From Bacillota bacterium (GTDB taxonomy: Bacteria > Bacillota > Desulfitobacteriia > Desulfitobacteriales > Desulfitobacteriaceae), in NCBI GenBank assembly GCA_023390635.1, contig JAEWCM010000209.1, positions 1 through 24,874 on the forward strand: DNA of 24,874 nucleotides, in the 5' to 3' direction. Made by a program: the position numbers and the translations under genes. Below the pieces are notes generated by a model. The model was given only the letters and a program-made list of their open reading frames with translations, made no database searches and was not told the DNA's origin. The first letter of the stretch is position 1, and the number at the start of each line of letters is the position of its first letter. Positions 1-6,785 of this stretch are shown here, piece after piece.

Positions 1-117
1 GTCGAATACATAAGAAGTCGTCTGGTAGATAGGCACGGCCCTGGCATTCGTGGCCGGGTCCGGCTTCTGGCCTGCGTGTACCTGCAGTGTGTCAAATCCA
101 AGTTTTCTTTCGCTCAT
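1..117 (-). CDS. metY: O-acetylhomoserine sulfhydrylase (aminocarboxypropyltransferase), N-terminal 39 residues only
   Basis: The gene starts here and runs out of the window at position 1. The 39 visible residues begin MSERKLGFDTLQVHAG and continue to PIYQTTSYVFD. The pattern FDTLQVHAGQ..DP...A.AVPIYQTTSYVF is characteristic of the Cys/Met-metabolism PLP enzymes, and specifically of O-acetylhomoserine sulfhydrylase, which makes homocysteine (or methionine) from O-acetylhomoserine and a sulfur donor in the cytoplasm. The PLP lysine lies outside the window. The ATG at 115-117 follows an AAAGG ribosome site. A consensus-like promoter lies about 80 bp upstream, and the preceding operon has its own terminator, so the gene appears to be transcribed independently. 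No S-box (SAM-I) signature is visible in the short leader. A related gamma-synthase cannot be fully excluded from the N-terminus alone. Confidence 0.85.
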   Translation of the reverse strand, partial: MSERKLGFDTLQVHAGQKPDPATNARAVPIYQTTSYVFD

Positions 118-197
118 TTTTCATCAACCTTTCTACAAGTATGTTTGTTATAACTGCGCTCGTAATGCATATAAAACAAATAGGAATTATATAGAAT

Positions 198-224
198 ATT
201 ATAGGATTTTTTATAATAAATCAA
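198..224 (-). promoter_or_regulatory. Probable sigma-A promoter of metY
   Basis: On the minus strand a TTGATT -35 (219-224) and a perfect TATAAT -10 (198-203) are separated by 15 bp, which is short. The stretch is very AT-rich. It lies between the upstream terminator and the metY start, leaving a leader of only about 70 nt. Confidence 0.45.
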
Positions 225-233
225 TATAAATAA

Positions 234-273
234 TAAAAAAAGACCTATCTCGACAATAAACGTCAAAAAGGTC
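234..273 (-). terminator. Rho-independent terminator of the yerC-hisZ-Dabb operon
   Basis: Read on the minus strand, GACCT (269-273) pairs with AGGTC (242-246), with partial pairing inside, and is followed by a run of Ts (234-241). It lies about 85 bp beyond the Dabb stop codon and before the metY promoter, so it most simply ends the upstream operon. Confidence 0.6.
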
Positions 274-280
274 CACTATC

Positions 281-318
281 CTTGTTTTTCGGGCAATTCA
301 CTTGCCCCTAGCAACAAG
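281..318 (-). other. Nested inverted repeat in the Dabb-metY intergenic region
   Basis: CTTGTT (281-286) and AACAAG (313-318) form an outer 6-bp stem. GGGCAA (291-296) and TTGCCC (302-307) form an inner 6-bp stem with a 5-nt loop. The two are separated by small internal loops. It sits just ahead of the terminator at 234-273 and may be part of the 3' end structure. I do not recognise it as a named RNA family. Confidence 0.4.
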
Positions 319-358
319 CACTCTATCGTATAACTACAGGCACCCCATCATTTCATAA

Positions 359-661
359 TCATGCGACAAGATAATCCACAACCACCCGGCTCATTGTGAC
401 CCGTCCCACGAACTCACCGACCTGCACATGATCGGGGTGCTTTTGATAGGTTTCCAAATCCTGCTCGTCAGCAAACTCTGAATACAGGACGACATCATAG
501 GCCGCCCCGGAAGGATTGATATTAATGCCTACCTCCAGGCTTCTGATCACAGACACCTTTTCCGGCAAGGCTTCCAGGTATTTTTTTATCAGCAGGGCAT
601 TCTCTTCTTTCCCTTCTGCCAAATCTTCTTTCAGTTTCCACATCACAATATGCTTTATCAT
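359..661 (-). CDS. Dabb-family (stress-responsive A/B barrel) small protein
   Basis: About 100 residues, opening MIKHIVMWKLKEDL and continuing through IRSLEVGININPSGAAYDVVLYSEF to HPDHVQVGEF. The MIKHIVMWKLK start, the central YDVVLYSEF strand and the HP.H....FV motif are typical of the Dabb ferredoxin-like dimeric barrel fold. The biochemical role of most members is unknown. Two ATGs are adjacent (662-664 and 659-661). The AGGGGTG ribosome site is better spaced from the second, which also gives the usual MIKHIVMWK start, so 661 was chosen. The gene follows the frameshifted hisZ by 10 bp and probably shares its transcript. Nothing in the protein itself links it to histidine synthesis. Confidence 0.85.
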   Translation of the reverse strand: MIKHIVMWKLKEDLAEGKEENALLIKKYLEALPEKVSVIRSLEVGININPSGAAYDVVLYSEFADEQDLETYQKHPDHVQVGEFVGRVTMSRVVVDYLVA

Positions 662-671
662 CATTGCACCC

Positions 672-1825
672 CTATTCTACATAACGGCAGACCAGAATTC
701 CCTTATCCTCTGCCACTCTCTCTGTCTCTGCTTTACTCAGATCGCCCAGCACCATCTCCACTTTTTTGCCTTCTGCTCTCAGGGCCTGACAGCAGAGAAT
801 AACCTGTCGGGGATCACTTCCACAAACCAAAATATCCGCTCCTTGCTCCGCTTCCGGTTTAAAAAGCTCGGAAAGACTGCCCAAATTGATGGCAAATCCC
901 GTCGCCGGCTGAGGGCAGCCGAAATCTCCATATAAGGTGTCATAACGGCCTCCTTCTAACACAGGATGCCCAACTTCCGGTACATAACCTTCAAAGATTA
1001 CCCCCGTATAATAGGAGAACCCTCTTAAAATACCGAAATCCAAGGCAATATTGGCCTGGACGCCAAACGCATCCAAATAGTATAGATCTTTCTCAGCTTA
1101 TCCACCGCGTCAAGAGTATCCTCCGACTCGCTCAGTTCGACAATTTCGTCAATCATTTCCCGTCCCCCTCGAAGATGGGGCAGACGGAGCAGCAGTGACT
1201 GGGCTTTCTCCGGCAGATCACTCTGGGCAACCAGCAACTCGATGGCTACAAAGTCCTTACGGGCTAAGGCCTCTTCCAGTTTTCTGCGCAGCTCGCCGCA
1301 AACTCCCGATTGAGTCATCAAGCCAGAAAAGATCCCCATATGACCCAGATTAAGCTGGAATCCTTCTATTCCTAAAATTCTGAAAGTCTCTACAGCCAGA
1401 GCAATTACCTCTGCATCCGCTAGCTCTGCATCGGAGCCCACAAGTTCCACTCCCAACTGACGAAACTCCCGATAGCGGGATGAAGGGGAATTGCGGAAAA
1501 CATCTGCCCCATAGCAAAGGCGAAGGGGAAACTGGGCATTGCGCAGCCGGCTGCTTACCAAGCGGGCTATCGGTGTGGTAAATTCAGGCCGCAGCGCCAA
1601 GACCCGGCCTTTTCTATCGAAAAATTTATAAAGTTCGTCCCCCTGTTCCCACTCTGGTTGGACGCAGGCCGCATATTCAAGAGTAGGGGTTACCACTTTC
1701 TGATAAGACCACTTGGAGAAAAGATCCAATACCTTTTTTTCCAAGTGGTCCTGTATTTTTATTTCTCCCGGTAATAAATCACGCATCCCATCCGGGATGC
1801 GCAATCCTAGAGGTGATCGTTGCAT
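672..1825 (-). pseudogene. hisZ: HisZ, ATP phosphoribosyltransferase regulatory subunit, interrupted by a frameshift
   Basis: HisZ is a catalytically inactive histidyl-tRNA-synthetase paralogue that binds short-form HisG and confers activity and histidine feedback in the first step of histidine synthesis. The N-terminal part reads RIPDGMRDLLPGE, then LRPEFTTPIARLVSSRL and YREFRQLGVELVG, all typical of HisZ. The reading frame is lost around 1077-1081, after codons for KIYT. It continues in another frame as LDAFGVQANIALDFGILRGFSYYTG and GGRYDTLYGDFG. One missing base would restore a continuous protein of about 385 residues. As it stands, translation ends 267 residues in, without the YYTG and GGRYD segments. 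The ATG at 1823-1825 is preferred over the GTG at 1831 because the GGAG site lies 8 nt ahead of it. It begins 2 nt after the yerC stop, suggesting coupled translation. No hisG is present in the window. A sequencing error is possible. Confidence 0.85.
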
Positions 1826-1827
1826 GT

Positions 1828-2172
1828 TCACCGCTCCTCATTCTTTGATTCTTTTACTTCCATTGTCTGCTCAGCTTCTTTTGCCTTCAGCCGTTCTAAT
1901 ACCAATTGATAACCGTCAGCCCCATTGTAAAGGCAGCGTTTCACCCGGCTGATTGTGGCCGTGCTGGCACCTGTTGCATCAGCGATTTCCGTATAGGTCT
2001 CATCGCGCTCCAATTGCTTGGCCACTTCCAATCGCTGGGCCAAAGACTTCAATTCTGATACTGTTGCTATATCTTCAAAAAAACGGTAGCATTCTTCCTG
2101 GTTCTTAAGCAATAAAATTGCTTCAAACAGGGCATCGGTCATCGGTTCACGCAACCGCTCATTTACTCCCAA
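1828..2172 (-). CDS. yerC: YerC/HisR-type TrpR-family transcriptional repressor
   Basis: A 114-residue DNA-binding protein. Residues 10-57 (TDALFEAILLLKNQEECYRFF and SLAQRLEVAKQL) and the helix-turn-helix at about 60-80 (TEIADATGASTATISRVKRCL) match the YerC/YecD branch of the TrpR superfamily. The start was set at TTG 2170-2172 because an AAGGAGG site lies 8 nt upstream. An upstream GTG at 2202 would place that ribosome site inside the coding region, and the shorter form agrees with the usual length of about 100 residues. The gene abuts hisZ, and its promoter is covered by a 24-bp palindrome. As I recall, comparative genomics links members of this family to control of histidine genes under the name HisR, and the hisZ neighbour fits. 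Autoregulation at the palindrome is an inference. The last 20 residues are charged and variable. Confidence 0.88.
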   Translation of the reverse strand: MGVNERLREPMTDALFEAILLLKNQEECYRFFEDIATVSELKSLAQRLEVAKQLERDETYTEIADATGASTATISRVKRCLYNGADGYQLVLERLKAKEAEQTMEVKESKNEER

Positions 2173-2205
2173 TTTAACTACCTCCTTAGCAGGCAAACGC
2201 ACTTT

Positions 2206-2242
2206 CTTACTTTAATATATTAAAGTAAGCTTCGACTGTCAA
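2206..2242 (-). promoter_or_regulatory. yerC-hisZ promoter with overlapping 24-bp palindromic operator
   Basis: On the minus strand a perfect TTGACA (2237-2242) is followed after exactly 17 bp by TATATT (2214-2219). The -10 sits inside a perfect 24-bp palindrome (2206-2229) with half-site CTTACTTTAATA. A separate 6-bp inverted repeat (TCGACT/AGTCGA, about 2232-2247) covers the -35. A repressor dimer on the palindrome would block RNA polymerase. The obvious candidate is the TrpR-like protein encoded immediately downstream. Confidence 0.8.
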
Positions 2243-2378
2243 GTCGATTTTTAACTGCCGTGGAATTAACTCAGTAGAAAATCCCTCCTGTAAATCAGGT
2301 TTGAAGGTGAATCCGAGCTCCAGTCTTAGTATTCTTCATAAAACAGCGTAAAGTCTTCTTCTATGCAGACTTATCCTT

Positions 2379-3338
2379 TTAAGGCTCTGCATCACCCTTC
2401 GCAGACCGAGAAAAATTCTTCACCTTTGACTTAAAAAAGAAACCGATAAGGGGACGGCCGAAATTGGCGATGACCAATCCGACAAGTATAATCATCACCC
2501 CCAGCCATTGACTGTGCGTAAGCTTTTCTCCAAGCACCACCTGTGCCGTTATAAGTCCCGTAACGGGAACCAGCAGAGAGAGAGGGGCTACCTTGCCTGC
2601 TGGATACTTTGACAGCAGGACACTCCAGGTATAAAAACCAAACAATGTGGCACCAAAGGCCAGGTAAAAGATAGCGAAGACCGATACGGCATTCAAATGG
2701 GAAACGGCACTCATAAGCACCTCCGGCGTATCCATCATCAAAGCCAGTAACAGCATAGGGATAGGAGGAACAAGGCTTGACCATACTACCAAACTCAACA
2801 TATCCAGTTTTTCTCCCTTAGTGGCACTCTGCCTAGTTGCATACCTAACAATGATATTGGAAAAACCCCAGAAGACAGCTCCTAAAAGAGTCAAGAAAAA
2901 GGCACCGGGGGGAATGAAGGACAATCCTTGATTCCCCAAATTTCCCCCTATAAAATAGAGCCCGATTCCGGCCACTATCAGGCCGACCATCTGACTGCCT
3001 CTCACTGCTTCCTTTAAGAAAACAGCGGCCAGAATAAGGGTAAAAAATGCCTGGGACTGGAGCACCACCGAGGCCATACTGGCAGGCATCCCTATCTTCA
3101 TGGCATAAAACAGGCAGGCAAACTGTCCTACCCCCACTGCCAAGCCATAGGCCACGACATAAAGCCACCCGGTCTTCGGACGCTTAACAAAAAAGATGGC
3201 CGGGATAGTAGCCAGAGTATAGCGCAATGCTACCAGAAGCATTGGCGGCACACCGTCAAGTCCCAATTTAATCACGGTAAAGTTTGCTCCCCACACGGTC
3301 ACAACCAGTAATGCTAAGATCAAATCCCGTCTGTTCAT
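2379..3338 (-). CDS. EamA/DMT-superfamily transporter
   Basis: A 319-residue inner-membrane protein with about ten hydrophobic segments arranged as two EamA repeats (roughly residues 5-135 and 150-290). The first starts LILALLVVTVWGANFTVIKLGLDGVPPM, and the second repeat ends with the conserved GEKLTHSQWLGVMIILVGLVIANFG. The family exports amino acids, nucleosides and other metabolites (as in RhaT/YdcZ/EamA-like carriers). The substrate cannot be told from sequence. The ATG at 3336-3338 has only a weak ribosome site. The last 25 residues (PLIGFFFKSKVKNFSRSAKG) are basic and probably cytoplasmic. It is flanked by the YerC operon downstream and a truncated MFS gene upstream, with no evident operon partner. 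Confidence 0.85.
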   Translation of the reverse strand: MNRRDLILALLVVTVWGANFTVIKLGLDGVPPMLLVALRYTLATIPAIFFVKRPKTGWLYVVAYGLAVGVGQFACLFYAMKIGMPASMASVVLQSQAFFTLILAAVFLKEAVRGSQMVGLIVAGIGLYFIGGNLGNQGLSFIPPGAFFLTLLGAVFWGFSNIIVRYATRQSATKGEKLDMLSLVVWSSLVPPIPMLLLALMMDTPEVLMSAVSHLNAVSVFAIFYLAFGATLFGFYTWSVLLSKYPAGKVAPLSLLVPVTGLITAQVVLGEKLTHSQWLGVMIILVGLVIANFGRPLIGFFFKSKVKNFSRSAKGDAEP

Positions 3339-3375
3339 TTATCTAAATCTCATTTCTTATATATATTTTCTCCAT

Positions 3376-3381
3376 ATTATA
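3376..3381 (-). promoter_or_regulatory. Possible -10 element of the EamA gene
   Basis: A perfect TATAAT lies on the minus strand 38-43 bp upstream of the ATG. No good -35 is visible at 16-18 bp, so this is a weak call. Confidence 0.3.
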
Positions 3382-3483
3382 CCTTCATTTTCTGTGATAG
3401 GGAATCACTTCATTAACCATTTCTACGCTGATTCTTTCTTTTCTGCATACCTCAAATTATCCGGAATATTTTGGAATGAAGAA

Positions 3484-3524
3484 AAGAAGTACAGGGCAGT
3501 TAATAAAACTATCCTGTACTTCTT
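3484..3524 (-). terminator. Terminator hairpin downstream of the MFS remnant
   Basis: AAGAAGTACAGG (3484-3495) and its exact complement CCTGTACTTCTT (3513-3524) make a 12-bp stem with a 17-nt loop. On the minus strand TTTTC follows. It lies 60 bp past the stop of the truncated MFS gene and presumably served it. Part of the 5' arm (3491-3500) is also exactly complementary to 3561-3570, allowing an alternative fold. Confidence 0.55.
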
Positions 3525-3583
3525 TACAACTGAGGCAGAAGCATGAAAAAGAAACATTGGACTGCCCTGTCAGCTAAAACCCA

Positions 3584-3841
3584 CTATTCTTCTAATTTCC
3601 AAACGTTTTTATTTAACCTAAACGGCAGGCAGGATAATGCTCCGAAAACGCCGATTACAAAAAATAACAAAGCTGCCCCGGAGCCTTTCCCAACTCCGAA
3701 CAATACGATCCACAAGCTGTCTATCGGCAGCGCCGCCATAAAAGGCTCAAACACCCTGTCAACCAAAACGCCGCCACACAAATATCCCAAAGGAATGGTG
3801 AAAAACTGCAAAGTATTCCTTGCCGAATAGACACGCCCCTG
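3584..3841 (-). pseudogene. 3' remnant of an MFS multidrug/macrolide-efflux-like transporter
   Basis: About 85 codons reading GRVYSARNTLQFFTIPLGYL, then GGVLVDRVFEPFMA, and ending with one hydrophobic helix and RLNKNVWKLEE. This is the last part of the MFS_3/MefA-like family, including the conserved G-R-V-[FY]-S-A-R-N motif before a transmembrane segment. Immediately upstream a TAG (3842-3844) closes the frame, and nothing recognisable as the first ten or so helices follows; an unrelated XRE gene lies there on the other strand. There is no good start codon or ribosome site. It is best read as the surviving C-terminal stub of a deleted pump gene. The original substrate cannot be inferred. Confidence 0.65.
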
Positions 3842-3933
3842 CTAAAAAATAAACTTCTGGTTAATTTTTTCTCCTTATGTTTAATAACCGCTCAATTGTG
3901 GAATCAGGGTTAGTTTTATAAAATGTATTCAAA

Positions 3934-3945
3934 GAAAGATCTTTC
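3934..3945 (+). promoter_or_regulatory. Palindrome upstream of the XRE regulator (possible operator)
   Basis: GAAAGATCTTTC is a perfect 12-bp palindrome ending 27 bp before the chosen start. A CATAAT box (3945-3950) overlaps its end, without a convincing -35. XRE proteins often bind such sites to control themselves. Binding here is only an inference. Confidence 0.3.
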
Positions 3946-3972
3946 ATAATATCAAATTTGGAGATGATAAAA

Positions 3973-5046
3973 ATGCCAATGAATATAATTATTCGTGAAA
4001 AAAGGAAAGAAATCGGGTTAACTCAAGAACAAGTCGCAGATTATCTTGGCGTGTCAACCCCTGCCGTGAACAAATGGGAAAAAGGAGCTACCTATCCTGA
4101 TATTTCTTTGCTGCCTGCTCTGGCCCGGCTGCTCAAAGTCGATTTGAACACCCTGTTTTGCTTTAACGAAGGGCTGTCCGCGCAAGAGATTGGCCACTTT
4201 CTCAATGAAGTAATAGCGACGATTCGTAAGAACGGTTTTGAAAGCGGCTTTATTATGAGTATTGAAAAAATACGAGAGTACCCAAACTGTGATGCGCTGA
4301 TTCATTCGACCGCATTGCTTTTGGACGGCGCATTGCTCATGTTTGGAGCAGGTCTTGACAACAAGGAGTCCTATGAAAATCAAATCACAGCCATGTATGA
4401 GCGCGCTGCCAAAAGTGATGATGAATTAATTCGGAATAAAGCAATTTTCATGCTGGCCTCAAAGTACATGGGCCATATGGAATACGCCAAAGCACAAGAG
4501 ATGTTGGATTTATTGCCTGAAAGATCTGCTTTGGATAAAAAGCAGCTTCAAGCTAATCTTCTGATCCAACAGGATAAACTTGCCGAAGCTGCGAAACTTC
4601 TGGAACATAAATTGCTAACGGGAGTTAATGAAATTCAACCCATCTTAATGAGCTTGGTCGATATTGAACTGAAAGCAGATAACCATAAGGAGGCGTCACA
4701 TCTGGCGGCGCTTTGCCAAGAGTTCATAAAGCTGTTTGACCTTTGGGATTACAGTTCCTTTGTTCCACCACTTCAAGTTGCCCTCGCCCAGGAGAATGTA
4801 CAGGATAGCCTTTCACTGCTGAAATCCATGCTTTCTGCCATGCTTGCGCCTTGGGATATCGAGCAATCCTCTCTGTACCGCCATATCGCCGTTAAACCAA
4901 ACCAGGAAAATTTCGGTATACAAATCCTGCCGGCAATACTATCCGAGCTTGAAAACAGTCCTCAATACGAGTTTCTCCGCTCAAATGCCGAATTTCAGCA
5001 ACTGACCGAACAGTATCGCGGCACTTATTCTCTCAGCCCCAAATAA
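3973..5046 (+). CDS. XRE-family transcriptional regulator with TPR-like C-terminal region
   Basis: A 357-residue protein. Residues about 5-60 form a Cro/CI-type helix-turn-helix (IIREKRKEIGLTQEQVADYLGVSTPAVNKWEKG, then PDISLLPALARLLKVDLNTLF). The remaining 290 residues are helical with paired-helix spacing that resembles TPR-like repeats (for example MYERAAKSDDELIRNKAIFMLA and AKAQEMLDLLPERSAL). This is common in clostridial XRE regulators thought to sense peptides or partner proteins. The ATG at 3973 was chosen because GGAG at 3960-3963 lies 9 nt ahead; the open frame extends to a TTG at 3958 that overlaps this site. It lies next to the MFS stub on the opposite strand, so it may have regulated a lost pump. 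Its last 22 bp overlap the convergent Nudix gene. Confidence 0.88.
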   Translation: MPMNIIIREKRKEIGLTQEQVADYLGVSTPAVNKWEKGATYPDISLLPALARLLKVDLNTLFCFNEGLSAQEIGHFLNEVIATIRKNGFESGFIMSIEKIREYPNCDALIHSTALLLDGALLMFGAGLDNKESYENQITAMYERAAKSDDELIRNKAIFMLASKYMGHMEYAKAQEMLDLLPERSALDKKQLQANLLIQQDKLAEAAKLLEHKLLTGVNEIQPILMSLVDIELKADNHKEASHLAALCQEFIKLFDLWDYSSFVPPLQVALAQENVQDSLSLLKSMLSAMLAPWDIEQSSLYRHIAVKPNQENFGIQILPAILSELENSPQYEFLRSNAEFQQLTEQYRGTYSLSPK

Positions 5047-5495
5047 ACCGCCTGACCGACAAAATCTGATTCCAGGTCATCCCAAAACCTATCCCGCAAT
5101 ATTTCCGGGTAAACATTCGTGCTCGTGTTTACAATTTCTGCTCTGCTCATGAAACGAGATTCAATGATAAATTGTACCTCCGCCTCCGGATCTGAGCCAG
5201 TGATTACCTCTTCCTTTTTCGTCCTGGCTGTAAAATACAGTTCCACATGATGAACTTTCTTTTCAGGGCCGCCGAGGAATTCTCTCACATAAACCAGTTT
5301 GTCCGGAAAGCACTCAATTCCGCATTCTTCTTCCACTTCTCTTTTCACCGCTTCCGGGGCACTCTCTCCTTCTTCGATCCCTCCCCCCGGAAAAGTCCAC
5401 CATTCTTCACCTGTGAGCGGACTTCTGTGCAGCACCAGTAATACTTCTTTGCTTCGATTCAGTATAATTGCCCCTGCCCTAACCCTGAACTTCAT
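5025..5495 (-). CDS. Nudix hydrolase
   Basis: A 156-residue enzyme of the family that hydrolyses nucleoside diphosphates linked to another moiety, with Mg2+ held by the Nudix helix. The complete signature GX5EX7REUXEEXGU is present at residues 38-60 (G38, E44, R52, E53, E56, E57, G59). A WWTFPGGG strand just before it and the N-terminal VRAGAIILN strand are typical. The substrate is not predictable. The ATG has an AGGAG site 7 nt upstream. The methyltransferase gene lies 83 bp upstream on the same strand with no obvious terminator between them, so the two may be co-transcribed. The 3' end overlaps the convergent XRE gene by 22 bp. Confidence 0.9.
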   Translation of the reverse strand: MKFRVRAGAIILNRSKEVLLVLHRSPLTGEEWWTFPGGGIEEGESAPEAVKREVEEECGIECFPDKLVYVREFLGGPEKKVHHVELYFTARTKKEEVITGSDPEAEVQFIIESRFMSRAEIVNTSTNVYPEILRDRFWDDLESDFVGQAVYLGLRE

Positions 5496-5578
5496 TGTTT
5501 CTCTCCTGCCATTTTAATTTTTACCGTACTATTTCTCACTTCTCACTGCTTCATCTTCCAGCAGCTTTTGATCATCCT

Positions 5579-6334
5579 TCACGCCTTAATGGCCCTTGTG
5601 GCGTAAAATGTAGGCATATTAAGGTCATGAAGCCTGCCCTCACCATTGATATCGTGATATATATCTGTGAGCATAAAACCTGCTTGCAATTGCCCGCCAA
5701 TCTGTTCTTCAATGGTATGAGAAAATTGAATTCCCCAATCATTTTTAAGCGACTCCTCGTATAATTGCTTGTCTTTTAAAGGATTAAAGGGCAGTCTGTG
5801 GGTCATCATCACTTCGTCATCATCAAACACATAGTTGATACTGTTATCCAGCCCGGCCAGTAAAATTCCACCTTTTTTCAGCACCCGATAGCACTCCTTC
5901 CAGATAGGAAGAACATCCTCAACATAGCTATTGGAAACCGGATGAAAAATCAGGTCAAAGGACTCATCGGCAAAGGGCAGGGGCTGTGTCATATCCGCTC
6001 TTACCGTTTCAATCTCATAATTCTCTCTTTTGGCAACCTCTTTTTCGCTCTGCAGCTGTTTTTCCGAATAATCCAATACGGTACACCTTGCGCCCAGCGC
6101 CGTAAATATGGGCATTTGCTGTCCGCCACCCGAAGCCAAGCCCAGAATCTCCGCATTCTCCATTGGGCAAAACCATTCTTTCGGTACGGGCCTGGTAGGA
6201 GTCAGAACAACAGACCAATCTCCTTTTTGGGCTCTTTCAAAGACCTCATGACTGATCGGCTGGCCCCACTCCCAGCCTTCCCTAACCCATTTATCAAAAA
6301 AATCAGAATTCACTTCCGTATACTTTTTATTCAT
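5579..6334 (-). CDS. Class I SAM-dependent methyltransferase
   Basis: About 251 residues with a Rossmann-fold methyltransferase domain. Motif I is ILGLASGGGQQMPIFTALGA at about 63-82, followed by VLDYSEKQL (acidic end of strand 2), VRADMTQPLPFADESFDLIF (111-130) and CYRVLKKGGILLAG (148-161). The N-terminal NSDFFDKWVREGWEWGQPISHE segment is typical of a clostridial Methyltransf_11 subfamily. The methyl acceptor is unknown. The frame is open to an ATG at 6397, but an AGAGG site is correctly spaced only from the ATG at 6332-6334 (MNKKYTEVNSDFF), which also removes an atypical 21-residue N-terminus. It probably shares a transcript with the Nudix gene downstream. Confidence 0.9.
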   Translation of the reverse strand: MNKKYTEVNSDFFDKWVREGWEWGQPISHEVFERAQKGDWSVVLTPTRPVPKEWFCPMENAEILGLASGGGQQMPIFTALGARCTVLDYSEKQLQSEKEVAKRENYEIETVRADMTQPLPFADESFDLIFHPVSNSYVEDVLPIWKECYRVLKKGGILLAGLDNSINYVFDDDEVMMTHRLPFNPLKDKQLYEESLKNDWGIQFSHTIEEQIGGQLQAGFMLTDIYHDINGEGRLHDLNMPTFYATRAIKA

Positions 6335-6421
6335 TACACCAACCTCTTCCCAAGAACTGAAATAACTGATCCATGGCATCCGTAAAGGCATCTTCAATAC
6401 GATGTCATTGCGGATCTCACT

Positions 6422-6436
6422 TAACTGATTCAGTTA
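6422..6436. promoter_or_regulatory. 15-bp palindrome upstream of the methyltransferase gene
   Basis: TAACTGATTCAGTTA is a perfect inverted repeat (7 bp arms, 1-bp centre), about 90 bp before the methyltransferase start. It also overlaps the stop codon of the decayed frame that ends at 6430. It could be an operator. No clear -35/-10 was found nearby. Confidence 0.3.
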
Positions 6437-6709
6437 TTCGAACTATTATTTGAACTGTCGCTGCCGACAGCTGGAACTAATGAGGAATTTGAAATGCCCC
6501 CAAGCAGAGCACTTTGTAATGCTTGGTCCATGTTCAATTTCCAACCCTCATCTTTGCCTTCACCTTTTGTTAATTTGATATCGACGGTTCCTCATTTCCT
6601 CCCTTTCTATCTCTATGGACACCTTACATCTTACTACTGGAGGAGGAAAATATTTGTCGATCCATGTCACATTGGAATATCTCAGAGCACTCTCGGATAA
6701 ACCAGTCAT
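6430..6709 (-). pseudogene. Possible decayed gene, unidentified (two overlapping frames)
   Basis: This fills most of an otherwise gene-free stretch of 450 bp. On the minus strand one frame (6709 to 6560) reads MTGLSESALRYSNVTWIDKY, then KVSIEIEREEM. A second frame (6591 to 6430) continues GTVDIKLTKGEGKDEGWKLN, then MDQALQSALLGG, and ends in an Asn/Ser-rich tail. Joined by one frameshift, these would resemble the beta-rich C-terminal part of a small secreted or lipoprotein domain in which a strand is followed by a GWKLN turn. There is no good ribosome site or start for the first frame and no signal peptide. I do not recognise a family, and the pattern may be chance. Confidence 0.28.
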
Positions 6710-6740
6710 GGAAAACTCAACTTATCGTTAAAAATTATGC

Positions 6741-6775
6741 AAGAAAAGGCCTGCCATTTTGATGGCAGGCCTTTC
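6741..6775 (-). terminator. Terminator of the MarR-efflux transcript
   Basis: AAAGGCCTGCCAT (6745-6757) pairs exactly with ATGGCAGGCCTTT (6762-6774) around a 4-nt loop, giving a 13-bp stem. On the minus strand TTTTCTTGC follows. It lies 11 bp past the stop of the efflux gene. Confidence 0.8.
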
Positions 6776-6785
6776 CTCTCTCTTA

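Noticed and set aside
118..233. SAM-I riboswitch before metY
   Set aside because: The leader after the likely promoter is only about 70 nt and very AT-rich, with none of the S-box core sequences.
516..935. 139-codon plus-strand ORF
   Set aside because: Antisense to the Dabb and hisZ coding regions, which have clear homology.
6494..6700. 68-codon plus-strand ORF in the methyltransferase-efflux gap
   Set aside because: No ribosome site, no known domain; the opposite strand gives more protein-like reading.
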